A stretch of 64,000 nt of DNA from Saccharicrinis sp050589685. Lineage in GTDB: Bacteria; Bacteroidota; Bacteroidia; Bacteroidales; Marinilabiliaceae. A program made the position numbers and the translations under genes. The stretch is from assembly GCF_050589685.1 (NCBI RefSeq), contig NZ_JBNGOS010000001.1, positions 62,001 to 126,000 of the forward strand. Direction: 5' to 3'. Position 1 is the first letter of the stretch. The number at the start of each line of letters is the position of its first letter. The notes under the pieces are model-generated. The model saw only the letters and a list, made by a program, of their open reading frames with translations, ran no database searches and was not told the DNA's origin. Below are positions 30,584-40,184 of the stretch, piece after piece.

Positions 30584-31705
30584 ATGAACAGAAGAAAGTT
30601 TATTGAATTATCAGCGCTTGCAGGAACAGCTGCCATGTTTTTTCCTAGTTGTGTAGGACAAAAAGAAGAATCCTTGCCTCCTTTTTTAAAAGGTAAAAAG
30701 GATTTATATGCTACCGATCCGCGTAAGGCAGCCATTGAATGGTTTCGGGAAGCCCGCTACGGTATGTTTATCCACTATGGTTTGTATTCGTTATTGGGAC
30801 GAGGCGAATGGGTCCAGTTGTCTGATAAAATACATGTGGCTGAATATGCAAAATTGGCCGACCGTTTTACAGCCGATAAGTTCGATGCCGATTTCATTAC
30901 TGACCTGGCATTGGAGGCTGAAATGAAATACATCAATATCACTACCCGCCACCACGATTGCTTTTGCTTGTGGGATACAAAATATACCGACTTTAAAAGC
31001 ACCAACTCACCTGCTAAAAGAGATTTAATAGCTGAGCTTTATGAGCAGTGTAACAAAAAAGGGCTTGCCTTTTACCTTTATTATTCACATGGGCGCGACT
31101 GGCGTCATCCCCATGCGCCTAACAATGATAATTGGGGAGGCAATGCACGACCTAAATACGAAACACAGGAACCTTTATATAAATATGGCGATGAGCACGA
31201 TTTGAGCATTTATGTGGACTTCCTTTATAATCAGGTAGATGAATTGCTCACTATGTTCCCCAATGTGGGCGGTATTTGGCTTGATGGCCATGGAGTTCCG
31301 GCTTCCGGAGACTTTGCCCAATTTAAACTGCAAGAGCTATATGACATGATCCACGCTAAACAACCGCACATGTTGGTTTCATACAAGCAAGGTGTATTGG
31401 GCACCGAAGACTTTTTGGCTCCGGAACGCAAATACAAAGCTGACGGAACTCCTCCAAAACCATTGGAGATATGCGATCACCTGCAGCGCAATAAATGGGG
31501 ATATGCCCAAAGCCAGGATGGCAAGCACAAAACCAAAGATGAAGTGATAGCCATGCTTCAGCGTGCTGACAAATATCCGGCAAATCTGCTGCTGAACACT
31601 GGCCCGCTGCCTTCCGGAGAGATGCATCCCGAAGATGTAAAAGTTCTTCGTGAAGTGGGGAAAATGATCCGAACTCAAGGCTGGGAAAATGTATTGAAAG
31701 GATAA
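30584..31705 (+). CDS. GH29-like alpha-L-fucosidase family protein (short, Tat/lipoprotein-type leader)
   Basis: 373 residues. The leader MNRRKFIELSALAGTAAMFFPSC has a twin-arginine motif (RRKF) and a possible lipobox Cys. The catalytic domain starts EWFREARYGMFIHYGLYSLLGRGEW and continues with ITTRHHDCFCLWDT and GIWLDGHG, where Asp234 is the likely GH29 nucleophile. It ends LLLNTGPLPSGEMHPEDVKVL, the normal end of the GH29 barrel. The C-terminal beta-sandwich of larger GH29 enzymes is absent, so this is a barrel-only form. The likely reaction is removal of an alpha-L-fucosyl or related alpha-L residue; some GH29 relatives act on other sugars. It lies 18 bp after the sulfatase gene and is followed by a hairpin. 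Confidence 0.85.
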   Translation: MNRRKFIELSALAGTAAMFFPSCVGQKEESLPPFLKGKKDLYATDPRKAAIEWFREARYGMFIHYGLYSLLGRGEWVQLSDKIHVAEYAKLADRFTADKFDADFITDLALEAEMKYINITTRHHDCFCLWDTKYTDFKSTNSPAKRDLIAELYEQCNKKGLAFYLYYSHGRDWRHPHAPNNDNWGGNARPKYETQEPLYKYGDEHDLSIYVDFLYNQVDELLTMFPNVGGIWLDGHGVPASGDFAQFKLQELYDMIHAKQPHMLVSYKQGVLGTEDFLAPERKYKADGTPPKPLEICDHLQRNKWGYAQSQDGKHKTKDEVIAMLQRADKYPANLLLNTGPLPSGEMHPEDVKVLREVGKMIRTQGWENVLKG

Positions 31706-31736
31706 CTTACTTATAAAAAACAATTAGATCATTTTG

Positions 31737-31786
31737 GAGGTTTGAATGGTTGGCTTAATTACCGTAAAAGTCTCCCATCAAACCTC
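31737..31786 (+). terminator. Hairpin ending the GH2-to-GH29 operon
   Basis: GAGGTTTGA (31737-31745) pairs with TCAAACCTC (31778-31786), and three more pairs form beyond a bulged A. TTTCTCATTT follows. It is 31 bp after the GH29-like stop. The loop is about 26 bases, which weakens the call; it may be a partial terminator that also spaces the esterase gene. Confidence 0.5.
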
Positions 31787-31809
31787 TTTCTCATTTAAAT
31801 AAATTATAT

Positions 31810-33321
31810 ATGCTTACAACTTTTCGTATCTTATCATGCACACTATTTATCTCCCTTCTTGCCCATGGCAATTTAGTTTCACAAAAACTCAAACTGGGCT
31901 CTCTTTTTAAAGAGCATATGGTATTACAACGAGAGATGCCGGTTAAAGTATGGGGCGAAGCTATTCCTCATAGCCATGTTATAGTTATACTCAACGGCGA
32001 CAGTGCAAGTGTAAAAGTAAATATGGATGGTACATGGGAAACCACTTTACCCAAGCAAAAAGCCGGAGGCCCGTATACATTTAAAATAAAATCCGGTTCA
32101 GAAACGATTCAGTTCAATGATGTTTTAATTGGTGAGGTTTGGGTTTGTTCTGGTCAGTCGAATATGTTTATGGGATACCATCAAATTCCCGAAATAAAAG
32201 CATTGGATTCAATATTGAACAACATAAGAACCTTTAAAGTAGAAAATACAGTGGCCTTTAAAGAACAAAAATATGTGGGTGGAAAATGGGAAATCAAAAA
32301 TCCGCCAAGTGCAGTTGCTTTTACCTTTGCTTATTTCCTGCAAAAATCTATCCATATGCCGGTTGGTATTATACTGACTTCGTGGGGAAGTTCATCCATT
32401 GAAGGCTGGATGCCAAGGGATATGACAGAAAAACTCCCTCATTTTAAAAACATCATGAAAAAGTTTGATGCGGATGGCAATAAAAAAGTCCGCATTGACA
32501 GCATATTATCTATCTCCGGTGCAAGAAACAGAAAAGACGACATCTTTCTCCGCACCCAGCCTAACATTATATACAATGCCATGATGAAACCGCTGGCCCC
32601 TTATGCTTGCCGCGGCCTGGTATGGTACCAGGGTGAGGCCAATAGCAATGGCATGAACAATATGATACAGTACGGAACAACGCTGCCGATGTGGGTAGAA
32701 AGAATCAGGCATGAGTGGCAAAAAGATGACCTCCAGTTTATGGCAGTTATGTTGCCAGGATTCGGTTCTAAATTGCATAAAAAATCTAAATCGGATGAGA
32801 TTTTGGAAAGTCCCACTGCACCATCCTGGGCTTGGATAAGGGAATCGCAATGCCAGGTTTTAACATTGCCCCATACTGCAGTAGCCACTACCATTGATTT
32901 GGGAGATAAAAACAACATCCACCCCAGTGACAAGTTGCCCATTGGACAGAGGCTGGCGCTTTTAGCTCAAAAGAACACCTTCAACAAATCAATTATGGCA
33001 GAAGGACCGATACTAAAAAAGACCTTGGTAAAGAAAAATAGAATAGTCATCCATTACACCAATGCCAAAGGTTTAAAAACTACCGATGGAGAAGATCCCA
33101 GCGCTTTTTGGCTATCTGACGATACAAACACATGGTATAGAGCGAGTGCCAAAATTAAAGGCAAAACCGTTGTTTTAACCTGCGATAAAATCAGCAAACC
33201 CTTGTATGTACGGTATGCTTTTGCAGCAATGCCAAAAGTAAATCTAATAAATGATACCAACCTGCCTGCACGTCCTTTCAGGACGGATGTTTTTGAACCA
33301 GTTACTGTAAACTACAAATAA
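31810..33321 (+). CDS. Sialate O-acetylesterase-like SGNH carbohydrate esterase
   Basis: 503 residues with a signal peptide (to about VSQK). The N-terminal beta-sandwich contains KEHMVLQREMPVKVWGEA, found at the start of bacterial sialate O-acetylesterase relatives. The catalytic block I motif VCSGQSNM carries Ser117. The C-terminal segment NNIHPSDKLPIGQRLA supplies the Asp-x-x-His-like catalytic residues (variant IHPSDK order). Family members remove O-acetyl groups from sugars. Here the likely role is deacetylation of the algal polysaccharide or its oligosaccharides in the periplasm, making room for the sulfatases and glycosidases. It is the last plus-strand gene before a bidirectional terminator. 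Confidence 0.85.
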   Translation: MLTTFRILSCTLFISLLAHGNLVSQKLKLGSLFKEHMVLQREMPVKVWGEAIPHSHVIVILNGDSASVKVNMDGTWETTLPKQKAGGPYTFKIKSGSETIQFNDVLIGEVWVCSGQSNMFMGYHQIPEIKALDSILNNIRTFKVENTVAFKEQKYVGGKWEIKNPPSAVAFTFAYFLQKSIHMPVGIILTSWGSSSIEGWMPRDMTEKLPHFKNIMKKFDADGNKKVRIDSILSISGARNRKDDIFLRTQPNIIYNAMMKPLAPYACRGLVWYQGEANSNGMNNMIQYGTTLPMWVERIRHEWQKDDLQFMAVMLPGFGSKLHKKSKSDEILESPTAPSWAWIRESQCQVLTLPHTAVATTIDLGDKNNIHPSDKLPIGQRLALLAQKNTFNKSIMAEGPILKKTLVKKNRIVIHYTNAKGLKTTDGEDPSAFWLSDDTNTWYRASAKIKGKTVVLTCDKISKPLYVRYAFAAMPKVNLINDTNLPARPFRTDVFEPVTVNYK

Positions 33322-33331
33322 ATTAAATTAA

Positions 33332-33360
33332 ACAAGGGTGTTGAAAAACAACACCCTTGT
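33332..33360. terminator. Bidirectional terminator between convergent genes
   Basis: A perfect 12-bp stem: ACAAGGGTGTTG (33332-33343) and CAACACCCTTGT (33349-33360) with loop AAAAA. Both flanks are A/T-rich, giving U-rich tails in both directions. It sits 10 bp after the esterase stop and about 165 bp after the end of the minus-strand gene at 33527. Confidence 0.85.
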
Positions 33361-33526
33361 ATATAATTCACAACTAATCTGTCTTACCTTAATCTCCAAT
33401 TTGTCAATACAAAATGTCCAATCTGCCCGAAGGGTAACAGAAACTTTGTTTCCCGAAACTTTGTCTGGTGGTGACAAAGCGGAAGCTTGTCACGCGCCAA
33501 CTATAAACATTGAAGATAAACAACCA

Positions 33527-36500
33527 TTATCTTTTCACCACTTTGGTTGAGTAAATAACACCATCTGCATAAACCAATAATGCATAAGTTCCTGCAGGTA
33601 CAGAAATATGATCGACATATATCTGATCTGATTCATTAAATACCGCACTATACTGAATATTACCTGCCATATCCAGCAATATAACTTTACCTGATTCTAT
33701 TTTAGGTAATTCAATTTTCATATTAGAATCAAAAGGGTTAGGAGCTACTTGAATATTATGGCTTACATTTAAGCCTGAACCGATACTATTGTCCTCATCA
33801 CCATTAATCAAGCGGGCATTCCCAAAAATGATGAACTCTTCGCCGTCGGAACTTAAGGTTGAATATGTTTCGATTCTTAATTTATCCGCATCGCTAACAT
33901 CAATATTTAACACAGGAGTCGGAGAGTTTGAATTGATATCAGCACTTTGATATGCCAACTCATCATCAACGTAAACTGCCATATTAAATTCACCTCCGGT
34001 ATAGCTGTCATCTAAGCCAAACTCAGTTAAAAAAGTCAGGTAATTACCATTCAAATTATAAGTAACAGAAGTTCCTGCCTCAACACCAATACCTTTTTCA
34101 TAGGTAATTCCATTTACGGTCATATTTCCCTCACTGCCAAAACCTTCGTCCTTATTAATATCCTCACCATCAACCACCTCGCTTAAATCACTTAAAAAGT
34201 CGCGTTCTTCAACAATCCACTGATATATAGCAACAGAGAATGGCTGAACAGTATCCGTGAGCGATTGACCTAATTCAATGTCGAACGGTCCTTCAACACT
34301 TACATTATAAGGAGACGCAGAAGTGTTTTCGGTATAAATATCATACGCTGTGGCCACCCATTTTTTACCTATCACTTCAGAAAAACCAAAACCATAATTT
34401 GAAATATTAATGCTGGCCCTTAATTCGTCTTCATCCAGCGTATTAGGTACAACCAGTGTTAATACATTTCCTTCCTCATTTATACTGGCCGTTGGATAAC
34501 TATTTTGAATACTGGTATTGCTGTATGTATAAGAACCACCCTGATATTCAGCTTCTACAAACTTATCCTGATGTAAATGTGTAAATATGTGATAAGGAAG
34601 TCCTTTTGCCGAGACAAAGTTTCCACCTGTATTTACCATTGGGGTATTATCATTTTTAAAGTACGAGTGTGCCATCATATTTCCCATATCATCAGAATAT
34701 GAATTGATAATATCATGCCACATTACACACAGCTGAGTAACCACACCAATCGTTTTTCCTCCGAAAAATTCGGTTAAATGTTGTTGTACATTCTTACCGG
34801 ACAGTGATGAATTGCTGTGATCCGATAAATGATTCAGGTGACTTTGAATTTTGCTTTTATAACTCACCGACTTTTTCATCACCATTTTGTATTCATCACC
34901 TGCTTCTACTGTTCCACTTGGATAATAATGCTTGGTTACACCATCGAATGGAGCATTGATCTCGGCCATCTCTCGGTAAAACTCTTCCTCTTCCCAACAG
35001 CTGATTACTTCAATACTTGGATCAACAGCTTTCATCGCTTCGTAGTATTCCGGGAACCCGTCCAGTTCATCGGTGGAGTAATTCAGCATTACATTATATC
35101 CTCCTGAAGGCACACTTCCATTAGTGCCATCTCCAAAAGAAATTTTACCTGTTTCGGCATCTACAGTATAATGCAAGTCATTTGACCCGGAACTTGAAAG
35201 GTCAGCAACCCTGTTCCATGTTACCCCATTAATAGTAAGGGTAAAACTTTTGCTTAAGTCAACCGGGCAAAACTTGGTATAAAATTCCTGATTGGCCGAA
35301 CCGTCTACCACACAAACAGATTGTACCCACGATGTTTGTTTAGCAGCCCTTTGGTTGGTAAAGGAACGAGGATCCCCATGTACATATACTCCCACTTTTC
35401 CATTTAAAATTTCGTCTCCACCCCTGTTGGCATCACCACTTGCCGGATAGTTACAAACGCTTAGCTCCCAAGTACCATTAAGTTCGTTTCCTATCTCCCA
35501 ATATTTAACATTGTACGGTTCAGGATGGCCATTGTCTGCACGAACCTGAGCCCAATCGGTACCTCCATTTGGGTTCTCTCCCACCTCAGCGTTCATATAC
35601 TCTACATAATCAGCTGCGTCCTGTACTGTTTCCCAATTAAAAGCTACCACGATCACACCTTTATTTAAATGCGTATTTTCTAACATATGCCCAAATTCAT
35701 CAGGGCCAAACTCGTTACTTAAGGGGCCTGCCGATCCGTGACTATTTAGGTTATCAATACGTTGATCTACTGGTCCTATAGCTCTCTTCCATCGGTACAA
35801 ATTGGCCATGGTTCCTCCCGGAAAACGATAACCTGGCGCTCCCGTATAATTGGCCAAATCAATCACATTATAATGACACCTTTCATTACTACTGTCCCAA
35901 AGACCTTGTCCGCTTCCATTATAAGTATTGTTCCCGCCAAACCATATAGGATTTCTTTCACAAAGTACATTTGTTGGATCTATGGTAATAGAAATATCCT
36001 GCATGCCCCAATTACGCGAATCGTCAAAACTGCTCCATGCTGTTTCCAAAAACACTACAGCACTGTCTACCTCATCTTGAGATGCTTCACAATTTGCATA
36101 AACCGATGATGCCTCATCAATTTTGGACTGAAAAACGTCTACAACACCCTGTGAATATTCACCATTTCCTGTTCCGATGTTGATTTCGTCAAGGTGTTCC
36201 CGGGCATTAGCAATGGCCGCTTCCAGGTTAACACGAATAACGTTATCCTGAGTTATCTGAACATTATCGAAATATACCTTGCCACTACCTCCATACATGG
36301 AAATTTGCTGAATATCAATCTTTCCAAAACCAGTAGCATTCTCCAAAAATGCTACACCAGAAACTTTTAACTCCCCATCTATATAAAAGTCGAAGGTTTT
36401 ATTCTCTGTATCAACAATCAGCAAAACCAGATATTCTGTATTGGAACTAAAAGAAGCATCCAGCGCTCCGACATACGAAGTGGGGTTATTTGATGCATCC

Positions 36501-36877
36501 AGGTCGGTGGCATACAGAATATCCTTCTTACCATCATTGCCAAAAAGAATACTGGTTATCAAATCACCGTTACCTGCTTCAAGATTCATTTTTGCCTTAA
36601 ACCAGTTTCTCTGACTTTTTATCTTAAAGGAATAGTAACACTTACCGTTAACTGCGTTAAATGTTCGATATGCAGATGGTTTGGCCGAGGTATAATCGAA
36701 AACCATTTCTGCCCCGCTCACCGTCACCTGACCGGATGTATTATACTCGGTCCATTGAGTGGGCAATGTCCCATCGTTATCGAAAGTGTCATTAATAATA
36801 TCTCCACAATTCTGCGCCTGAGTAAATGATAAACCCGTTATAAAGGCTATTATTAAAATTAAGAATATTTTTTTCAT
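33527..36877 (-). CDS. Large T9SS-exported clan-A glycosidase (GH51/GH39-like) with insert and NPCBM-like module
   Basis: 1116 residues. Signal peptide (1-22). The N-terminal module (about 23-210) is homologous to that of the two GH128-like enzymes (shared SRNW.K, GNDG, DASNNPTSY motifs). Helical FIVAR-like spacer (about 215-287). A catalytic (beta/alpha)8 domain from about 295 to 850, resembling arabinofuranosidase-type clan-A enzymes, has YWEIGNELNG (acid/base Glu465) and HLTEFFGG (possible nucleophile Glu703). The wide 238-residue spacing includes a beta-rich insertion at about 515-600 (FTLTINGVTWNRVADLSS...ISFGDGTNG). An NPCBM-like module (about 905-1020) and a T9SS C-terminal domain (VAPNPFDSNMKIELP...STKVVKR) follow. 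It is probably a surface endo-enzyme; specificity unknown. It is divergent from 37398 and convergent with the esterase. Confidence 0.75.
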   Translation of the reverse strand: MKKIFLILIIAFITGLSFTQAQNCGDIINDTFDNDGTLPTQWTEYNTSGQVTVSGAEMVFDYTSAKPSAYRTFNAVNGKCYYSFKIKSQRNWFKAKMNLEAGNGDLITSILFGNDGKKDILYATDLDASNNPTSYVGALDASFSSNTEYLVLLIVDTENKTFDFYIDGELKVSGVAFLENATGFGKIDIQQISMYGGSGKVYFDNVQITQDNVIRVNLEAAIANAREHLDEINIGTGNGEYSQGVVDVFQSKIDEASSVYANCEASQDEVDSAVVFLETAWSSFDDSRNWGMQDISITIDPTNVLCERNPIWFGGNNTYNGSGQGLWDSSNERCHYNVIDLANYTGAPGYRFPGGTMANLYRWKRAIGPVDQRIDNLNSHGSAGPLSNEFGPDEFGHMLENTHLNKGVIVVAFNWETVQDAADYVEYMNAEVGENPNGGTDWAQVRADNGHPEPYNVKYWEIGNELNGTWELSVCNYPASGDANRGGDEILNGKVGVYVHGDPRSFTNQRAAKQTSWVQSVCVVDGSANQEFYTKFCPVDLSKSFTLTINGVTWNRVADLSSSGSNDLHYTVDAETGKISFGDGTNGSVPSGGYNVMLNYSTDELDGFPEYYEAMKAVDPSIEVISCWEEEEFYREMAEINAPFDGVTKHYYPSGTVEAGDEYKMVMKKSVSYKSKIQSHLNHLSDHSNSSLSGKNVQQHLTEFFGGKTIGVVTQLCVMWHDIINSYSDDMGNMMAHSYFKNDNTPMVNTGGNFVSAKGLPYHIFTHLHQDKFVEAEYQGGSYTYSNTSIQNSYPTASINEEGNVLTLVVPNTLDEDELRASINISNYGFGFSEVIGKKWVATAYDIYTENTSASPYNVSVEGPFDIELGQSLTDTVQPFSVAIYQWIVEERDFLSDLSEVVDGEDINKDEGFGSEGNMTVNGITYEKGIGVEAGTSVTYNLNGNYLTFLTEFGLDDSYTGGEFNMAVYVDDELAYQSADINSNSPTPVLNIDVSDADKLRIETYSTLSSDGEEFIIFGNARLINGDEDNSIGSGLNVSHNIQVAPNPFDSNMKIELPKIESGKVILLDMAGNIQYSAVFNESDQIYVDHISVPAGTYALLVYADGVIYSTKVVKR

Positions 36878-37397
36878 CTATTTGATAATGGATTATTAGT
36901 TTATAACATGCTTCATTAAATTGTCTTTATCGTTCATAAATTTACTCATATTAGATATAGAGAAGTATTATTGACGATTCAAAAACTATAAGTGCCTATT
37001 CAAAGTCACTTTCTGAATGAAATTTTTGATTATACCCGCAATATGCATTAGAAATCCGGTTACGCATTTCAATTAACTCAAAACAAGGCGTTTCGTTAAC
37101 TGGTCTCAACTCCTTGTTTTATGGTAAATAAAAGCGCCTTACATATCTCCATTAAATAATCCGGGGTAAGTCACTATAAGATTTCAGTCGACTTATATGA
37201 CATATAGTTCATATTCCCACTCATTCTTCTCATTACCTGATCATTAAGTACAGCACTTCACAAAGCATTATGCTTTATAATAAAAAACAATTGAATTATA
37301 TACTTACATCGCAAATTAAACTATATCATATATTTGAAACATAGCTATTAATTCAAGAACACTAACCACAGCTACTAATATTCAAATTAAATAAAAT
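36878..37397. other. Divergent intergenic region between two T9SS glycosidase genes
   Basis: 520 bp with no credible ORF. It must hold promoters for both directions. ACTATAAG occurs at 36984-36992 and 37173-37180, and an inverted repeat GTCACTATAAG (37170-37180) / CTTATATGAC (37192-37201) is present. AAAACAAGG (37081-37089) pairs with CCTTGTTTT (37113-37121). TATATTTG at 37329-37336 matches the TAnnTTTG -7 box for the plus-strand gene. The clustered repeats suggest regulator binding, but no regulator can be assigned. Confidence 0.45.
37329..37336 (+). promoter_or_regulatory. Candidate -7 element for the 37398 gene
   Basis: TATATTTG fits TAnnTTTG and lies about 61 bp upstream of the start codon. 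No TTTG is found at the expected -33 distance, so the call rests on one element. Confidence 0.35.
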
Positions 37398-40106
37398 ATG
37401 AATAAGAAAAATCTACTTCTTCTGATTTCCTGTATACTTTCGGGTTGGATCTCCATTTCAGCACAATCAATAACAGTTGATTATGCTGCCCAACACCAAA
37501 CCATAACCATGATTGGTGCAGATATGGAGCGCAGTGCTTCATTTTTACAGAGTGCAGCTAACCCTCAGGAAATTGCCAACTGGTGTTATCAGGACATCGA
37601 AAATATGGTTTGCCGTGTTTCCTACGACAAAAAACAGGAACTTATAGAAGGGACTACTAACTTTGCATTTTACGATAATGCCATTGCAAGTATGAAGATG
37701 GTAAAAATCGCGAATCCCGATGTGAAATTTTGGGCGACGATGAAAAGTGATTACAATGGCTATAACGGTCAAAATAACCTGCCCGACTGGATTTGTGATT
37801 ACAAACCAACCACCCGGTTCGATACGGACAAGTACGGTGTTTTCCTAGCCGATTATTTGGAACTGATGCACGACAATGGTGTTACTATTAGCTACATATC
37901 CGTTTCTAAAGAATGGAGCGTTATTACCGTTGATCGAGCGCACCAAATCATACAAAAAGTAAATTCGGAGTGTAGCTCACGTGGCGTACCACAACCCATG
38001 TATGCTAGTCCTGCCTCTTGGGCGGTTTCCCAGGGAGTTTCGTATGTTGAAAGTGTTGGCAGCAAAAGTGGCTATGCGGATATGTACACCGCATTTTCGA
38101 GCCACAACCTAAATAAACAGTCGCACCTTTGGGACGAATTTGTGGATGCCTGCACAATTGTGGGCAAACCTGCCTATTGCGACGAAAGTGGCAATGCCGG
38201 AGGTGGCAGAACCAATGGCGAAGAACCTGAAACTATTGGAACTATCTTGGGAGTATATTCGGAAAAAGCAACTATGTATGCCGCCGGATTACAAGGCGAA
38301 CTTATATTTGAAGTGTGGTCGAGAGGGGTAAGTTCAGAAACACGTAATATTTATTTCACTTCAGGTACAGAAGGCAAAAGAATGCGTTCGTACTATGTAA
38401 TGAAAAATTTTGCCAACCATATTTACCAACGCAAATATTTATCTTCCTCAACCACTAGCATTTCCGATGTGGAAACAATGGCCTTTGGTAACGACAATGA
38501 AATTGCATTATGGGTTATCAACAGTTCTACAAGCGATTATGCGGGACTGGATTTAAATATAAACAACGCAAGCGTAAATGGAAAAGTGTATCAATATGCA
38601 TGGGATATCGACACTAAAATATACGGTGAAGCAAGCATTCTTACCCCCGATATTTTTAAAAACTACTCTTGTGATATCAAAGCACAAAGCATTAACTTAT
38701 TTGTTATTCAGCTAACAGAACCAACTACATTGGATGAAATTTCTGCGGACACTGACAATTTAGATTTTGGAACCGTTAATATTGGTGGTTCAGAACCCAC
38801 CTCAAAAACACTTTATGTAACGGTTGATGAACCTTCTACAGATGTCTCTCTTGCTATTTCCGGATTTAGTGCAAATCAATTCTCCATAAATGGAAATACA
38901 AGCTATAGCAGTGAATCCGCTACTTATGCAATCCCTGTAGAAGTTATTTTTACACCTAATTCTGATGGCGAATATTCAGCAAACTTAACCATTACCTCCG
39001 GGTCAAAATCAAAAACAATCGCTTTATCCGGCGAAGGCTACGAATCCGAAATTGTAGATATACCGTTCTCGGACTACTTTAGTACCCTAGTGCCAGGCAG
39101 CACCTTAACAACTTCCGACATTAACTCTTTTTCTGATTATAAAGGATGGCAGGTACATAATGGTTTGAGCAGTGGCGCAACAAGAATGAATGTGACAACT
39201 GTTGTTGGAGATGACGATATTGGTTACTTTTTAACGCCGGAGATCAATTTCGATGGTCCTTTTGAATTGTCTTTTTATGCCAGAATGAAACTGAACAATG
39301 TGAGTACAACATTAACGCAAAACGAAAATAACCAGTTCAGAAACTTTTATGCTGTCATTGGTAACGATACCATTTACGACCATCATAAAAACGGCAGTAC
39401 CCTTTTTCAAAACTATAATAAGTGGAAATGCAGGTATTCGTACGAGGGTAAAGCACGCATTAAGTTCTTTGCCATTACACAAGAAGCGGGAGATTGGATT
39501 GGAAAAACAGATGGTCTGACTTTCGGTGCCAATAACGAGAGTGTTTCGGTGCTTGAAACTTCCTCTCCTACTGTAAATATGGCATTTGGTGAAAGCATTG
39601 ATTTGGGTGAAGTGACAAAGGGATCAACAGGTAGCAGTTCTTTTAATCTAAAAGGTTGGAACTTAAGCAGTGGATTAACTTTTACTCAGAGTAGCAGTAA
39701 TAAAGCCACTATTTCCTCTTTAAGCTATTCTCCCGATTTCTTTAATGAGATAAACGAAACGATATCTGTAAGTATTGATGCATCAGAACTGGAGTTGGGC
39801 ACCTATGCCGAAAAGGTTTTCTTAAACAGTAGCAATAGCGAAATTAAACAGCGTACTATCTGGTTAAACTACGAAGTGACCTCTGCAACCAGCATTAAAC
39901 AAATAGAATACAAACACAACGTATATGTTCAATTTAACCATGTTACAGTCGATGCTGCATATATAACAGATGTGGAGGTATTTTCTATTGGTGGGCAAAA
40001 AATAAAAGATGCTAAGCATATTGATCATGCTTCATTTAACCTAAACAATGGTATCTATCTAATTAAAGTGGATCATGAAGTACACAAAATAGTTGTGTCT
40101 AATTAA
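37398..40106 (+). CDS. T9SS-exported clan-A glycosidase (GH30-like), multimodular
   Basis: 902 residues. Signal peptide (to about ISAQ). N-terminal (beta/alpha)8 catalytic domain (about 24-440), with Glu172 in YISVSKEW and Glu263 in YCDESGNAGG as the likely acid/base and nucleophile; the placement and spacing are those of GH30 and neighbouring clan-A families. A HYDIN/ASPM-like Ig module follows (about 450-550; LDFGTVNIGG), then a choice-of-anchor-type lectin-like sandwich (about 555-710), another Ig-like domain (about 715-830) and a T9SS C-terminal domain (VEVFSIGGQKIKD...KIVVSN). It is probably a surface endo-hydrolase for the locus substrate. The family cannot be named firmly; GH30- or GH86-like are the closest guesses. 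It is divergent from the 33527-36877 enzyme and probably co-transcribed with 40185. Confidence 0.7.
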   Translation: MNKKNLLLLISCILSGWISISAQSITVDYAAQHQTITMIGADMERSASFLQSAANPQEIANWCYQDIENMVCRVSYDKKQELIEGTTNFAFYDNAIASMKMVKIANPDVKFWATMKSDYNGYNGQNNLPDWICDYKPTTRFDTDKYGVFLADYLELMHDNGVTISYISVSKEWSVITVDRAHQIIQKVNSECSSRGVPQPMYASPASWAVSQGVSYVESVGSKSGYADMYTAFSSHNLNKQSHLWDEFVDACTIVGKPAYCDESGNAGGGRTNGEEPETIGTILGVYSEKATMYAAGLQGELIFEVWSRGVSSETRNIYFTSGTEGKRMRSYYVMKNFANHIYQRKYLSSSTTSISDVETMAFGNDNEIALWVINSSTSDYAGLDLNINNASVNGKVYQYAWDIDTKIYGEASILTPDIFKNYSCDIKAQSINLFVIQLTEPTTLDEISADTDNLDFGTVNIGGSEPTSKTLYVTVDEPSTDVSLAISGFSANQFSINGNTSYSSESATYAIPVEVIFTPNSDGEYSANLTITSGSKSKTIALSGEGYESEIVDIPFSDYFSTLVPGSTLTTSDINSFSDYKGWQVHNGLSSGATRMNVTTVVGDDDIGYFLTPEINFDGPFELSFYARMKLNNVSTTLTQNENNQFRNFYAVIGNDTIYDHHKNGSTLFQNYNKWKCRYSYEGKARIKFFAITQEAGDWIGKTDGLTFGANNESVSVLETSSPTVNMAFGESIDLGEVTKGSTGSSSFNLKGWNLSSGLTFTQSSSNKATISSLSYSPDFFNEINETISVSIDASELELGTYAEKVFLNSSNSEIKQRTIWLNYEVTSATSIKQIEYKHNVYVQFNHVTVDAAYITDVEVFSIGGQKIKDAKHIDHASFNLNNGIYLIKVDHEVHKIVVSN

Positions 40107-40184
40107 AACATACAGATTAACCTAACTTTTAATTCAAAAGTTCACTCCTATTAAAATCGTTTAATTCTTAAATAAATTCAAATT

